Positions 10,646 to 21,205 of a DNA stretch of 64,000 nt are shown here, piece after piece. The notes below the pieces were generated by a model, which ran no database searches, was not told where the DNA came from, and saw only the letters and a list, made by a program, of their open reading frames with translations. Within the stretch, counting starts at the first letter, position 1, and each line of letters starts with the position of its first letter. A program made the position numbers and the translations under genes. This DNA comes from Cherax quadricarinatus (taxonomy: Eukaryota; Arthropoda; Malacostraca; Decapoda; Parastacidae), in assembly GCF_038502225.1 (NCBI RefSeq), contig NC_091303.1:25295800-25359799 (forward strand). The letters run 5' to 3'.

Positions 10646-11580
10646 TATTGTCGGTAAGTCTACTAACATATATACAATATGACTGATATGCTGACATACG
10701 GAGAGTGGTGATTAACATTCATCACTGTCAGCAGTATGGCAACAATGTCTCGAGGCCAGGCCCAGGCTGGCTCGAGTTCTTTTTTGAATACTCGGGGCAG
10801 TTATCAGGTTTTTTGCCAAACAGTACACTTCAAGATGTGAATTTTCTATGACATGAGCAAGAGGGAGCCGAATCAGAAGTGTGCTCCAGTCATCTATTCC
10901 GTGACGTACACGAGAGAGTACCAGGACTCATTTAAGTGCTGTTGGTGATTTTCTGGAACTAAGCCAGAAACCACATCCTAAACCTGGACCTCTGCACGAG
11001 TGTGGTACACCATGTTTAAAGTATTAGTATCGGCGGTAATTATGTAACACTGGGATACAGTGACAGCTCTCACTATTAGACGGGACATAAGTTGACTGAC
11101 GTCCTGTTATGATGTCACCACGAAACCCAAGACACCAAAAGATCTCACGTAGCCAGTAACACATCTGCGAGGCAGGTAGTAAAGTCTTCCCTACCTTGTT
11201 TATTAAATATATTGCAATCTATAATTTAAGCAAGGCAGGTAGGGACCTGGATGAAGTACAGCAGTGTTGATATTAACATGTGGAAGGTCAATCAGCTCTG
11301 GAACCTATCCAAGTGTCGCAAAGTGTCGTGCACCTATCTTGTCAAGCCCACTGGTCTAGTGTACATAAACGCTGGATCAATTATCCTGGTAATGGACCCA
11401 TGAACCAGGTATTATCAAGACTTCATCCTGGTGAGTAACAGTGTTAGGTGTACTTGAGATTAACAACCAGTTGTTGAGGAAGTGTTAACTAGATGCCTGC
11501 AGTGTGTGTGCTGAGGCTGGCATTTCTCTCGGTGGAAGACTGACCCCTAATTAACAGTCAGTCAAGTAACTCGGTATGTG
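10646..11580. other. No recognised feature
   Basis: About 930 bp of ordinary-composition DNA. A loose inverted pair ('tccctaccttg' near 11200 and 'caaggcaggtaggga' near 11235) is the only structure noticed. No gene found. Confidence 0.4.
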
Positions 11581-11693
11581 TGTGTACTCAACTAGTTGTG
11601 GTTGCAGGTATCGAGTCATAGCTCCTGGCCACGCCTCTTCACTGGCCGCTAATGGGTCACTCTCCCTGAGCCATGAGCTTCATCATAACGGTG
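11581..11693 (-). mobile_element. LINE-C 3' tail
   Basis: The minus strand matches the LINE-C ends at 19740-19850 and 39300-39407, with 'gaccagtgaagaggcgggac' type and 'caaccacaactaggtga' blocks recognisable in complement. A short GT run follows at 11693-11708. Confidence 0.75.
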
Positions 11694-11713
11694 TGTGTGT
11701 GTGTGTGTAATTT

Positions 11714-12745
11714 TTTTTTTCAACAAGTCGGCCGTCTCCCACCGAGGCAGGGTGACCCAAAAAGAAAGAAAATCCCCAAAAAGAAAATGCTTTCATCATC
11801 ATTCAACACTTTCACCTCACTCACACATAATCACTGTTTTTGCAGAGATGCTCAGAACACAACAGTTTAGAAGCATATACGTATAAAGATACACAACATA
11901 TCCCTCCAAACTGCTAATATCCCGAACCTCTCCTTTAGAGTGCAGGCATTGTACTTCCCATTTACAGGACTCAAGTCCGGCTATATAAAAATAACCGGTT
12001 TCCCTGAATCCCTTCACTAAATATTACCCTGCTCACACTCCAACAGATCGTCAAGTCCCAAATACCATTCGTCTCCATTCACTCCTATCATGCACACCTG
12101 CTGGAAGTCCAAGCCCCTCGCCCACAAAACCTCCCTTACCCCTTCCTTCCAACCTTTTCGAGGACGACCCCTACCCCGCCTTCCTTCTCTTACAGATTTA
12201 AATGCTCTCCATGTCATTCTACTTTGATCCATTCTCTCTAAATGACTAAACCACCTCAACAACCCCTCTTCTGCCCTCTGACTAATACTTTTATTAACTC
12301 CACACCTCCTAATTTCCACACTCAGAATTTTCTGCATAATATTTACACCACACATTGCCCTTAGACAGGACATCTCCACTGCCTCCAACCGCCTCCTCGC
12401 TGCTGCATTCACAACCCAAGCTTCACACCCATATAAGAGTGTTGGTACTACTATACTTTCATACATTCCCTTCTTTGCCTCCATAGATAACGTTTTTTGA
12501 CTCCACATATACCTCAACGCACCACTCGCCTTTTTTCCCTCATCAGTCCTATGATTATCATCATCCTTCATAAATCCATCCGCCGACACGTCAACTCCCA
12601 AGTATCTGAAAACATTCACTTCTTCCATACTCCTCCTCCCCAATTTGATATCCAATTTTTCTTTATCTAAATCATTTGATACCCTCATCACCTTACTCTT
12701 TTCTATGTTCACTTTCAACTTTCTACCTTTACACACACTCCAAAC
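11714..12745 (-). mobile_element. LINE-E (RTE-like), 5'-truncated copy
   Basis: Minus-strand non-LTR element. The coding end (12736-12017) is followed by a 3' untranslated tail to about 11714 that matches the tails at 24113-24262 and 54890-55095 ('gggaagtacagtgcctgcac'-like and 'cgggccaccctgcc'-like). It begins directly at a 20-bp-arm palindrome (12746-12789), which may mark the insertion junction. Two other copies are in this window. Confidence 0.85.
12017..12736 (-). pseudogene. LINE-E reverse transcriptase, C-terminal part
   Basis: A 239-codon uninterrupted frame. Visible landmarks are CKGRKLKVN and KSKVMRVS (downstream of the catalytic box), VFRYLGVDVSADG, YESIVVPTLLYGCEAWV, RRLEAVEMSCLRAMCG, RAEEGLLRWFSHLERM and GRRGRGRPRKGW. 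These are typical of the thumb and C-terminal region of RTE-like LINE reverse transcriptases. The endonuclease and catalytic FADD segment are missing, so the copy is 5'-truncated and cannot be autonomous. The open frame suggests a fairly recent insertion. Homologous to 53991-54734. Confidence 0.85.
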
Positions 12746-12789
12746 TCATCTCATCCCCTGCATGCTGATGCATGCAGGGGATGAGATGA
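12746..12789. repeat. Perfect palindrome, 20-bp arms, 4-nt loop
   Basis: Arms 12746-12765 and 12770-12789 are exact reverse complements around the loop tgat. It sits at the 5' edge of the LINE-E copy and may reflect fold-back priming or a rearrangement during insertion. Confidence 0.95.
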
Positions 12790-12854
12790 AAAGCTGTAAG
12801 CCTTCTCCCTGAAAGCTGGCTGCCTTGGATCAAAGTCTAGCGCAAGCTTGACTC

Positions 12855-12947
12855 CAAGGTATTGGTCCAGTGTGGTGAGTTTGGTATAGCGCTGCGTACC
12901 TTGTTCCAAGGTTCGTAGGTTCGAGTCTCCTTCAGCCAGAGATCAGT

Positions 12948-12955
<8 letters not shown>
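12855..12955 (+). mobile_element. tRNA-derived SINE fragment
   Basis: Contains a strong pol III B box, ggttcgagtctcc (12918-12930), and an upstream A-box-like tggtgagtttggtatagcg (12873-12891), spaced as in a tRNA. The body runs into a (TA)n tract that begins at about 12952, which could be its tail. The cloverleaf is not intact, so I do not call a tRNA gene. Confidence 0.6.

Positions 12956-13005
<50 letters not shown>
12952..13005. repeat. (TA)n microsatellite
   Basis: AT dinucleotide run of about 26 units between the SINE and the first I foldback. Confidence 0.97.
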
Positions 13006-13006
<1 letters not shown>

Positions 13007-13017
13007 GTATATATAGT

Positions 13018-13139
13018 ATATGCAAAACAACCACTGTGAAAGAATAGTGAGTAGTCACGAAAGCGCTTAGAATTTCACTATTCTGTCACAGCGATTGCTT
13101 TGCATATTCTGAAATCACCTGTTTACTGTGATCTTATTG

Positions 13140-13141
<2 letters not shown>
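13018..13141 (-). mobile_element. I foldback element, copy 1 (deleted arm)
   Basis: Outer arms 'tatgcaaaacaaccactgtg' (13019 on) and its imperfect complement (to 13107). Inner arm sequence is present once only, so one arm carries a deletion. A tail ending 'gtgatcttattgca' is shared with copy 2. Confidence 0.75.

Positions 13142-13230
<89 letters not shown>
13142..13230. repeat. (TA)n microsatellite
   Basis: About 44 TA units between two I foldback elements. Confidence 0.97.
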
Positions 13231-13231
<1 letters not shown>

Positions 13232-13235
<4 letters not shown>

Positions 13236-13402
13236 CAAAACAACCACTCTGAAAGAAAAGAGAAATTCCAAGCGCTTTCGTGACTACTCACATTATCCTT
13301 GATAAAGTGAGTAGTCACGAAAGCGCTTGGAATTTCTCTATTCTTTCAGAGTGGCTGTTTTGCATATTCTAAAATCACCTGTTTACTGTGATCTTATTGC
13401 AT
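13232..13402 (-). mobile_element. I foldback element, copy 2 (complete)
   Basis: Two 60-bp arms, 13232-13291 and 13307-13366, are almost exact reverse complements with a 15-bp loop. Starts tatgcaaaac and ends gttttgcata, then carries the same 36-bp tail as copy 1. No coding capacity. The third copy is at 53857-53985. Confidence 0.85.
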
Positions 13403-13425
13403 ATATATATATATATATATATATA

Positions 13426-13472
<47 letters not shown>

Positions 13473-13482
13473 TATATATATA
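13403..13482. repeat. (TA)n microsatellite
   Basis: TA run with two single-base interruptions, directly abutting the H element. Confidence 0.97.
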
Positions 13483-13872
13483 TGTCGTGCCGAATAGGCA
13501 GAACTTGCGATCTTGGCTTAAATAGCAACGCTCATCTTGCCATATAGGACAAGCGAAAATTTGTGTATGCAATAATTTCGCCAAAATCATTCTGAACCTA
13601 ACGAAAAAAATATATTTCATTGTGTTTGTTTAGTATTAAATTACTGTAAACAAATCTAAAATATATTTAGTTGGGTTAGGCTAAAATAAATTGTTCTTGT
13701 TATAATAAGGTTAGGTAAGTTTTCTAAGATTCTTTTGGAGCAAAATTAAAAATTTTTACATTAACATTAATGAAAAAAATATATCTTTAAACGTATAAGA
13801 GAAAATTTCAGAAAGGACTTAATTTTAAACGAGTTCTTGCTAATTGACCAGTTTTACATATTCGGCACGACA
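13483..13872. mobile_element. H MITE, complete copy
   Basis: 390 bp with 14-bp perfect terminal inverted repeats (tgtcgtgccgaata and its complement). TA runs flank both ends, consistent with TA-targeted insertion, though the run hides the duplication. AT-rich interior without an open frame. Other copies are at 13891, 18086 and 50595. Confidence 0.85.
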
Positions 13873-13890
13873 TATATATATATACACACA

Positions 13891-14235
13891 TGTCCTGCCG
13901 AATAGATAAAACTTGCGATTTGGGCTTAAACAGCAACAATCTTCTTGCCGAATAAGGCAAGCGAAAATTTGTGTATGCAATAATTTCGCAATAATCATTC
14001 TCAGCCTAACGAAAAAAATATATTTCATTGTGTTTATTATTAAATTATTGTAAACTTACCTTAATATATTTAGTTGGATTAGGCTAAATTAAATTGCGCT
14101 TGTTATAATAAGGTAAGTTTTCTAAGGTTCTTTGGGTACAAAATTATTAATTTTTACATTAACATAAATGAAAAAAAATATATTTTAAAACGTGTAAGAG
14201 AAAATTTTAGAAAGGACTTAATTTTAAATGAGGTC
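13891..14235. mobile_element. H MITE, right-truncated copy
   Basis: Starts tgtcctgccgaata and follows copy 1 closely ('gcgaaaatttgtgtatgcaa', 'tatttcattgtgttta'), but the right terminal repeat is missing. Separated from copy 1 by only 18 bp. Confidence 0.85.
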
Positions 14236-14571
14236 GTTCACGTAGAAGTTTGGACAATTTGAGTCATTGCATTCTTCCTCATTTATTGAACTATGACACA
14301 TTTTTGGAAGAGAGTTCGCATTTCCTAGACCGGCGTGTGCCTTTATTCCAGAGATTTCATCATTTTTTTTTTTTGGGGGGGGGTGATGAGTGGGCGCAAT
14401 AAGTACACTAAGATAGAACTCAACAAGTACAAAATAACCAAGACTTGTCAATACCCTCTCTTCATATATATCAGAGGAATTACCAACACACTTCTTTGTT
14501 GTCTTAAAGTAATGACTGAGCAGTTCCTCAGATTAGTTCCTGCTGAGCACAGCTTTGATGCTTAAGCTGCG
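14236..14571. other. No recognised feature
   Basis: AT-rich DNA with a T/G homopolymer junction near 14360-14385. No gene found. Confidence 0.4.
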
Positions 14572-16912
14572 TCACTATAAGATGACAAGGATGAGGGAGG
14601 CTGCGTCACTACAAGATGACACAAGGATGAGGGAGGCTGCGTCACTACAAGATGACACAAGGATGAGGGAGGATGTATCACTACAAGATGACACAAGGAT
14701 GAGGGAGGCTGCGTCACTACAAGATGACACAAGGATGAGGGAGGCTGCGTCACTACAAGATGACACAAGGATGAGGGAGGCTGTATCACTACATGACACA
14801 AGGATGAGGGAGGATGTATCACTACAAGATGACACAAGGATGAGGGAGGCTGCGTCACTACAAGATGACACAAGGATGAGGGAGGCTGTATCACTACAAG
14901 ATGATACAAGGATGAGGGAGGATGTATCACTACAAGATGACACAAGGATGAGGGAGGCTGCGTCACTACAAGATGACACAAGGATGAGGGAGGCTGCGTC
15001 ACTACAAGATGACACAAGGATGAGGGAGGCTGTATCACTACAAGATGACACAAGGATGAGGGAGGCTGCGTCACTACAAGATGACACAAGGATGAGGGAG
15101 GCTGCGTCACTACAAGATGACACAAGGATGAGGGAGGCTGCGTCACTACAAGATGACACAAGGATGAGGGAGGCTGTATCACTACAAGATGACACAAGGA
15201 TGAGGGAGGCTGCGCCACTACAAGATGACACAAGGATGAGGGAGGCTGTATCACTACAAGATGACACAAGGATGAGGGAGGCTGTGTCACTACAAGATGA
15301 CACAAGGATGAGGGAGGCTGTATCACTACAAGATGACACAAGGATGAGGGAGGCTGCGTCACTACAAGAAGACACAAGGATGAGGGAGGCTGCGTCACTA
15401 CAAGATGACACAAGGATGAGGGAGGCTGCGTCACTACAAGATGACACAAGGATGAGGGAGGCTGCGTCACTACAAGATGACACAAGGATGAGGGAGGCTG
15501 CGTCACTACAAGATAACACAAGGATGAGGGAGGCTGCGTCACTGCAAGATGACACAAGGATGAGGGAGGCTGCGTCACTACAAGATGACACAAGGATGAG
15601 GGAGGCTGCGTCACTACAAGATGACACAAGGATGAGGGAGGCAGTATCACTACAAGATGACACAAGGATGAGGGAGGCTGCGTCACTACAAGATGACACA
15701 AGGATGAGGGAGGCTGTATCACTACAAGATGACACAAGGATGAGGGAGGCTGTATCACTACAAGATGACACAAGGATGAGGGAGGCTGCGTCACTACAAG
15801 ATGACACAAGGATGAGGGAGGCTGCGTCACTACAAGATGACACAAGGATGAGGGAGGCTGTATCACTACATGATGACACAAGGATGAGGGAGGCTGCGTC
15901 ACTACAAGATGACACAAGGATGAGGGAGGCTGTATCACTACAAGATGACACAAGGATGAGGGAGGCTATATCACAAGATGACAAAAGGATGAGGGAGGCT
16001 GTATCACTACCACAAGGATGAGGGAGGCTATATCACTACAAGATGACACAAGGATGAGGGAGGCTGTATCACTACAAGATGACACAAGGATGAGGGAGGC
16101 TGCATCACAAGATGACACAAGGATGAGGGAGGCTGTATCACTACAAGATGACACAAGGATGAGGGAGGCTGTATCACTACAAGATGACACAAGGATGAGG
16201 GAGGATGTATCACTACAAGATGACACAAGGATGAGGGAGGATGTATCACTACAAGATGACACAAGGATGAGGGAGGCTGCGTCACTACAAGATGACACAA
16301 GGATGAGGGAGGCTGTATCACTACAAGATGACACAAGGATGAGGGAGGCTGTATCACTACAAGATGACACAAGGATGAGGGAGGCTGCATCACTACAAGA
16401 TGACACAAGGATGAGGGAGGCTGTATCACTACAAGATGACACAAGGATGAGGGAGGCTGTATCACTACAAGATGACACAAGGATGAGGGAGGCTGTATCA
16501 CTACAAGATGACACAAGGGTGAGGGAGGCTGTATCACTACAAGATGACACAAGGATGAGGGAGGCTGCGTCACTACAAGATGACACAAGGATGAGGGAGG
16601 CTGTATCACTACAAGATGACACAAGGATGAGGGAGGCTATATCACTACAAGATGACACAAGGATGAGGGAGGCTGTATCACTACAAGATGACACAAGAAT
16701 GAGGGAGGCTGCATCACTACAAGATGACACAAGGATGAGGGAGGCTGCGTCACTACAAGATGACACAAGGATGAGGGAGGCTGTATCACTACAAGATGAC
16801 ACAAGGATGAGGGAGGCTGTATCACTACAAGATGACACAAGGATGAGGGAGGCTGTATCACTACAAGATGACACAAGGATGAGGGAGGCTGTATCATTAG
16901 AGAATAACACAT
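14572..16912. repeat. 36-bp minisatellite, about 65 copies
   Basis: The unit is gcgtcactacaagatgacac followed by aaggatgagggaggct. It is 12 codons long, so the plus strand stays open as repeats of AASLQDDTRMRE (488 codons to 16021, then 298 codons from 16018 after a 7-bp deletion). Two minus-strand frames are open just as long. Main variants are gcgtcac, gtatcac and gatgtatcac, which occur in clusters. Open frames on both strands and no start or splice context argue that this is non-coding. Confidence 0.95.
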
Positions 16913-16919
16913 GAGGGAG

Positions 16920-17195
16920 GCACATCCTCGTGGGTGAGGGTAAGGGTGGGGGTGGGGGACGGGGATGGGGGGGGTCATAGTAATGAGGAAGGATGATACC
17001 CTCGACACTCGACGCTTCCTCAGGAAAAAATAAAAAAGCGATGGATCATAATTTTAGAGGTGCATTCTTAACACTCCGGGAGAGGAGAGGAGAGAAGAGG
17101 AGGGAGGGAAAGGAACAGAAAGAGGGAGTGGGGGAGGGAGATACTGTGTGTGGAAACACTGGAGGCATACATACATACACACATACACACACACA
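16920..17195. repeat. G-rich and purine-rich low-complexity DNA
   Basis: 16930-16972 is G-rich with several GGG runs and could form a G-quadruplex. 17080-17150 is almost pure purine. A short (CA)n precedes the Tc1 element. No gene found. Confidence 0.7.
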
Positions 17196-18033
17196 CACTC
17201 AGTGGCCACTTTGTTAGGTACACCTGCTCGCTAATAAATATATTTAATCAGCCAATCACGTAGCAGAACCTCAATGCACAAAAGCCTGCAGACATGGCCA
17301 AGAGGTTCGGTTGTTGTTCAGACCGAACACTGAGGTTCAGTTACTATTCAGATCGAACAGCAGAATAGAGAAGAAATGCAATCCAAGTGACTCTGACCAT
17401 GGAATGATTGTTGGTGCCAGACGGGCTGGTTTAAGTATCTCAAAAAACTGCTGAACTCCTGGGATTTTCACACACAACAGTCTCTAGAGTTAACAGAGAA
17501 TGGTGTGATAAACACAAAACATCCAGTTAGTGGCAGTTCCGTGGGTGAAAACGCCTTGTTAATGAGAAAAGTCACAAGAGAATGGCTGGACTGGTTCAAG
17601 CTGACGGGGAAGCGATAGAAACTCAAATAATCACAGGCGGCAACAGTGGTATGAAGAAAAGCATCTCTGAACACACAACACATCGAACCTTAAAGTGAAT
17701 GAGAAACAACAGTAGGCCGCACCAGGTTCTACCCCTGTCAGTCTGAACTGGCTAACCAAAACTGGACAGTTTATTTGAAAAACGTCGCCTGGTCTGACGA
17801 ATCGTGATTTCTGCTACATGCAGATGGTTAGGAGTCAGAATTTGGCGTTAACCTTTGGGATATAGTGGAATGGGACATTCGCATCATTGTACAGCCGACA
17901 AATCTGCAGCAACTCCATGAATCTATCATGTCATCATGGACCATAATCTCTAAGGGATGTTTCCAGCACCTTCTTGCATCCATGCCACGGAGAATTCAGA
18001 TTGTCCTGGAAACAAAGGAGCAACCCTACCCAG

Positions 18034-18040
<7 letters not shown>
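17196..18040 (+). mobile_element. Tc1-like transposon, internally deleted
   Basis: Starts with a Tc1-type inverted repeat ('cagtggccactttgttaggt') inside a CA run. The transposase remnant is recognisable from the ATG-proximal region onward: SDFDHGMIVGARRAG-like sequence near 17385-17440, then a WSDES-type first catalytic region near 17795. At about 17852 the sequence jumps to the region after the last catalytic residue ('LWDIVEWDIRI' near 17860-17885), so roughly 400 bp including two catalytic acids are missing. The right inverted repeat is replaced by a GT run. In my memory this family is very similar to Tc1 elements of fishes; not tested. Confidence 0.8.

Positions 18041-18087
<47 letters not shown>
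18039..18087. repeat. (GT)n microsatellite
   Basis: GT run of about 24 units bridging the Tc1 end and an H MITE. Confidence 0.97.
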
Positions 18088-18089
<2 letters not shown>

Positions 18090-18422
18090 GTACCGAATAA
18101 GTAAAACTTGCTATTTTGGCTTAAACAGCAACACTCTTATCAAATAAGGCAAGCGAAAATTTATGTTTGCAATAATTTCGCAAAAATCATTCTGAGCATA
18201 ACGAAATAAATATATTTAATTGTGTTTGTTTATTATCAAATTATTATAAACTTATCTAAAATATATTTAGTTGGATTAGGCTAAATTAAATTGCGCTTGT
18301 TTAATAAGGTTATGTAAGCTTTCTAAGGTCCTTTAGGTACAAAATTATTAATTTTTACATTAACATAAATGAAAAAAAATATATATCTTGCCAACTGACC
18401 CATTTTACCTATTTTGCACAAC
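18086..18422. mobile_element. H MITE, copy in a GT run
   Basis: Starts tgttgtaccgaataa and ends tattttgcacaaca, both degraded forms of the H termini. Its interior matches 13530-13790. Flanked by GT on the left and AC on the right rather than TA. Confidence 0.8.
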
Positions 18423-18425
18423 ACA

Positions 18426-19850
18426 CACCTCTCTCCACGGGTTCCAAGAGAGGGTGCAGAGGCGCTATGTGTACCCCTAACAACAATATTCAACACATCT
18501 ATCGAAACAGGGAGGTTACCTGAGGTATGGAAGACAGCAAATGTAGTCCCAAATTTTAAAAAATGAGATAGACAAGAAGCACTAAACTATAGACCAGTGA
18601 CACTGACATGTGTAGTATGCAAAGTCATGGAGAAGATTACCAGGAGAAGAGTGGTGGAACACCTAGAAAGGAATGAGTTTATCAACAACAGTCAGCACGG
18701 TTTCAGGGACGGCAAATCCTGCGTCACAAACCTACTGGAGTTCTATGACAGGGTGACAGCAGTAAGACAAGAGAGAGAGGGGTGAGTAGACTACATTTTC
18801 TTGGACAGTAAGAAGGCGTTTGACACAGTTCCACATAAGACATTAGTGCAAAAACTGGAGGACCAAGCAGGGATAACAGGGAAGGCACTATAATGGATCA
18901 GGGAATACCTGTCAGGAAGACAGCAGGGAGTCATGGTACGCGGCGAGGTGTCAGAGTGGGCACCTGTGACGAGTGGGGTTCCACAGGGGTCAGTCCTAGG
19001 ACCGTTGCTGTTTCTGGTATTTGTGAACGGCATGATGGAAGGAATAGACTCCGAAGTGTCCCTGTTTGCAGATAATGTGAAGTTAATGAGAAAAATTCAA
19101 TCGGACGAGGACCAGGAAGAACTACAAAGGGATCTGGAGAGGCTGCAGGCCTGGTCCAGCAATTGACTCCTGGAGTTCAGCCCCACAAAGTGAAAAGTCA
19201 CGAAGATTGTGGAAGGGCAAAGAAGACCGCAGACGGAGTACAGTCTAGGGGGCCAGAGACTACAAACCTCACTCAAATAACTGCTGCAGAATATGGGCCC
19301 CTAGCAAACCCTAGAACAGCATTCCGCCATCTTAATAAGGAATCGTTCAGGACCCTGTACACTGTGTACGTTAGGCCCATATTGGAGTATGCGGCACCAG
19401 TTTGGAACCCACATCTAGCCAAGCACGTAAAGAAACTAGAGAAAGTGCAAAGGTTTGCAACAAGACTAGTCTCAGAGCTAAGGTGTATGTCCTACGAGGA
19501 GAGGTTAAGGGAAATCGACCTGACGACACTGGAAGACAGGAGAGATGATAACGACATATACAATACTGAGAGGAAATAACAAGGTGGACAGAGACAGAAT
19601 GTTCCAAGGGGACACAGTTGGAAATTGAAGACTCAGATGAATCACAGGGATGTTAGGAAGTATTTCTTCAGTCACAGAGTAGTCAGGAAGTGGAATAGTT
19701 TGGGAAGCAATGTAGTGGAGGCAGGATCCATTCATAGCTTTAAGCAGAGGTATGATAAAGCTCATGGTGCTAGGAGAGTGACCCAGTAGCGACCAGTGAA
19801 GAGGCGGGACCAGGAGCTATGAATCGACCCCTGCAACCACAACTAGGTGA
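18426..19850 (+). mobile_element. LINE-C (CR1/Jockey-like), RT pseudogene and 3' end
   Basis: Plus-strand LINE copy. Landmarks: a NYRPVTLTCVVCKVMEK region (18590-18640), a QHGFRDGKSCVTNLLEF region (18695-18745), a D-KKAFDTVPHKT region (about 18810-18840), VPQGSVLGPLLFLVFVN (about 18976-19028), a catalytic box changed to FADN (19064-19075), and a YVRPILEYAAPVWNPH region (19366-19415). At least four frameshifts or stops interrupt it. It ends 'caaccacaactaggtgagta' followed by a CA run, like the other LINE-C copies. Confidence 0.9.
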
Positions 19851-19852
19851 GT

Positions 19853-19875
19853 ATACACACACACACACACACACA
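19853..19875. repeat. (AC)n microsatellite at LINE-C 3' end
   Basis: Short AC run immediately following the LINE-C terminus. Confidence 0.9.
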
Positions 19876-20330
19876 GATACGTTATCACGTCAGTATTATT
19901 GCCAACTATTGACTCCACTCTAACACTGTGGAGGGAGTTTATCAGTACATCCAGGTCTTTAACACAGTCCGAGAAAGAACTGAATAACTTGAAGAGCACA
20001 AAAGAAAGGTGTTAGATATATGCTAAGACTTGTGAGATCACTCAGAGCTCTTGGTTGTGAGATAAGAGTTATGAAATGTGAGATTGGACAGCCGTCTTGT
20101 TAGTAGCAACTACGATCAAACATAAGAACTCCGAAAGCGAAACCTCGCAACAAGACCTGCAATACAAGAATGAACAAACACAACACCAGTGCTATCACAC
20201 CAAGTTAAAACAATCTCCATCAGCTTAAAAAAAATGGACTGTCAACATTTAAATGACGTGAAGAAGATGGAATGGAGAATAAGTGATGCGGATGCTCAAG
20301 ACGCCATGTTGATTCCGAGGCCCAAAATAA
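19876..20330. other. No recognised feature
   Basis: Unassigned, moderately AT-rich sequence. No gene, tRNA or known repeat seen. Confidence 0.4.
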
Positions 20331-20505
20331 TCTTATGATTATAATCATAACCATAATTTTTAACAGGGTGGACCGGTAAGCCAGCGGAAGACCTCGATCG
20401 GATGACCAAAAGCTCCAGCTGCGGGTCATCATATGACTAAGACCCGAGTCAGGGAACACTTGCCCTGTTACCTGACAAACCGCACCTTAACTAATCTAAT
20501 CTGAT
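20331..20505 (+). mobile_element. Element E (SINE-like), copy 1
   Basis: Begins around an 18-bp palindrome (ttatgattataatcataa), then 'ggtggaccggtaagccagcg', 'tcagggaacacttgccctgt' and a short 'cttaactaatctaatct' tail. It matches 31965-32135 over its whole length, where the copy ends in a (CTAC)n tail. The simple-sequence tails and dispersed copies fit a SINE. I cannot identify a pol III promoter. Confidence 0.7.
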
Positions 20506-21110
20506 ACCCAAGATGCCGCATAGTTTACTGTCTTTTAACTGTGGAAAACTAAGCGAATACGACGAACTATTGAAGTCAGTAATTAAAGAAAGCACTCAAC
20601 CTTTCACTAGAGGACTACCAAAGCGATGTTGCCGGTTACGCTAGTGGAAATAAATACTGAAAAGGTAACAATGAGAGTAATACCTGTGTTTTTTTGTCTA
20701 ATTGTAGTGTATGTAGTGGGCCAGAGTGATTGTCACCTTCTCTTCAGATTCAAGATCACAGTGGGCAGTGCCGTGAGTTACCCTTACACACTCTTCAATC
20801 AGACCCGTTCCTCCTAAAACTCACAAGCAGTCTTACAGTAGCTGTTGTGATCTGTAATTGATTCCTTGAAGCATCGCTCCAGGAGCCCAGACTCAAAGTA
20901 GACATAAACTGGAAAGGAAATATTACAGAACCAAGAGCTATTAAGAAACACACGGAAAGTAAAAATAAATGTAGGTTGAATGCAAACAGAACTTTGAATG
21001 ATTTACTAAATATCTTTCTTAACATACATAAGGGGAACTAGATAAGTTCCACATAACATTTCCCCTTTAGCAAGGCTGTAATGCGTAGGACTGCGTGGAG
21101 CTAGAAGTAA
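20506..21110. other. Unassigned region containing one small ORF
   Basis: Non-repetitive within this window. Contains the 48-codon frame listed separately; otherwise nothing recognised. Confidence 0.4.
20671..20817 (+). CDS. Possible small secreted peptide, 48 aa (unrecognised)
   Basis: From the second methionine of a 63-codon frame the product would start MRVIPVFFCLIVVYVVGQS, which looks like a signal peptide with a cleavable hydrophobic core. The upstream context 'aggtaacaatg' has a purine at -3. The remaining 29 residues (one Cys, then a Phe/Ser/Thr-rich stretch) match no family I know. It might be a first coding exon rather than a whole gene. No TATA box or splice partner was identified, and chance alone could give such a frame, so this is speculative. 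Confidence 0.2.
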   Translation: MRVIPVFFCLIVVYVVGQSDCHLLFRFKITVGSAVSYPYTLFNQTRSS

Positions 21111-21114
21111 AAGC

Positions 21115-21205
21115 CTAGTTGATCAGGCCATGATCCACCGGGACATCTGGTCTGGAACCAGGCCGAGGGGCGTTGACACCCCGGAACCGCCTTCAGGTAA
21201 ACCTT
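21115..21205 (+). mobile_element. LINE-A 3' tail
   Basis: Plus-strand LINE-A terminus ('gatcaggccatgatccaccg', ending 'ccttcaggtaaacc'). Only the tail is present. Confidence 0.8.

Noticed and set aside
12918..12930. tRNA gene at 12.9 kb
   Set aside because: Good B box but no cloverleaf; fits a SINE remnant.
13142..13230. Tyr-Ile repeat frames in TA tracts, and similar His-Thr or Cys-Val frames in CA/GT tracts throughout
   Set aside because: Direct translations of dinucleotide microsatellites.
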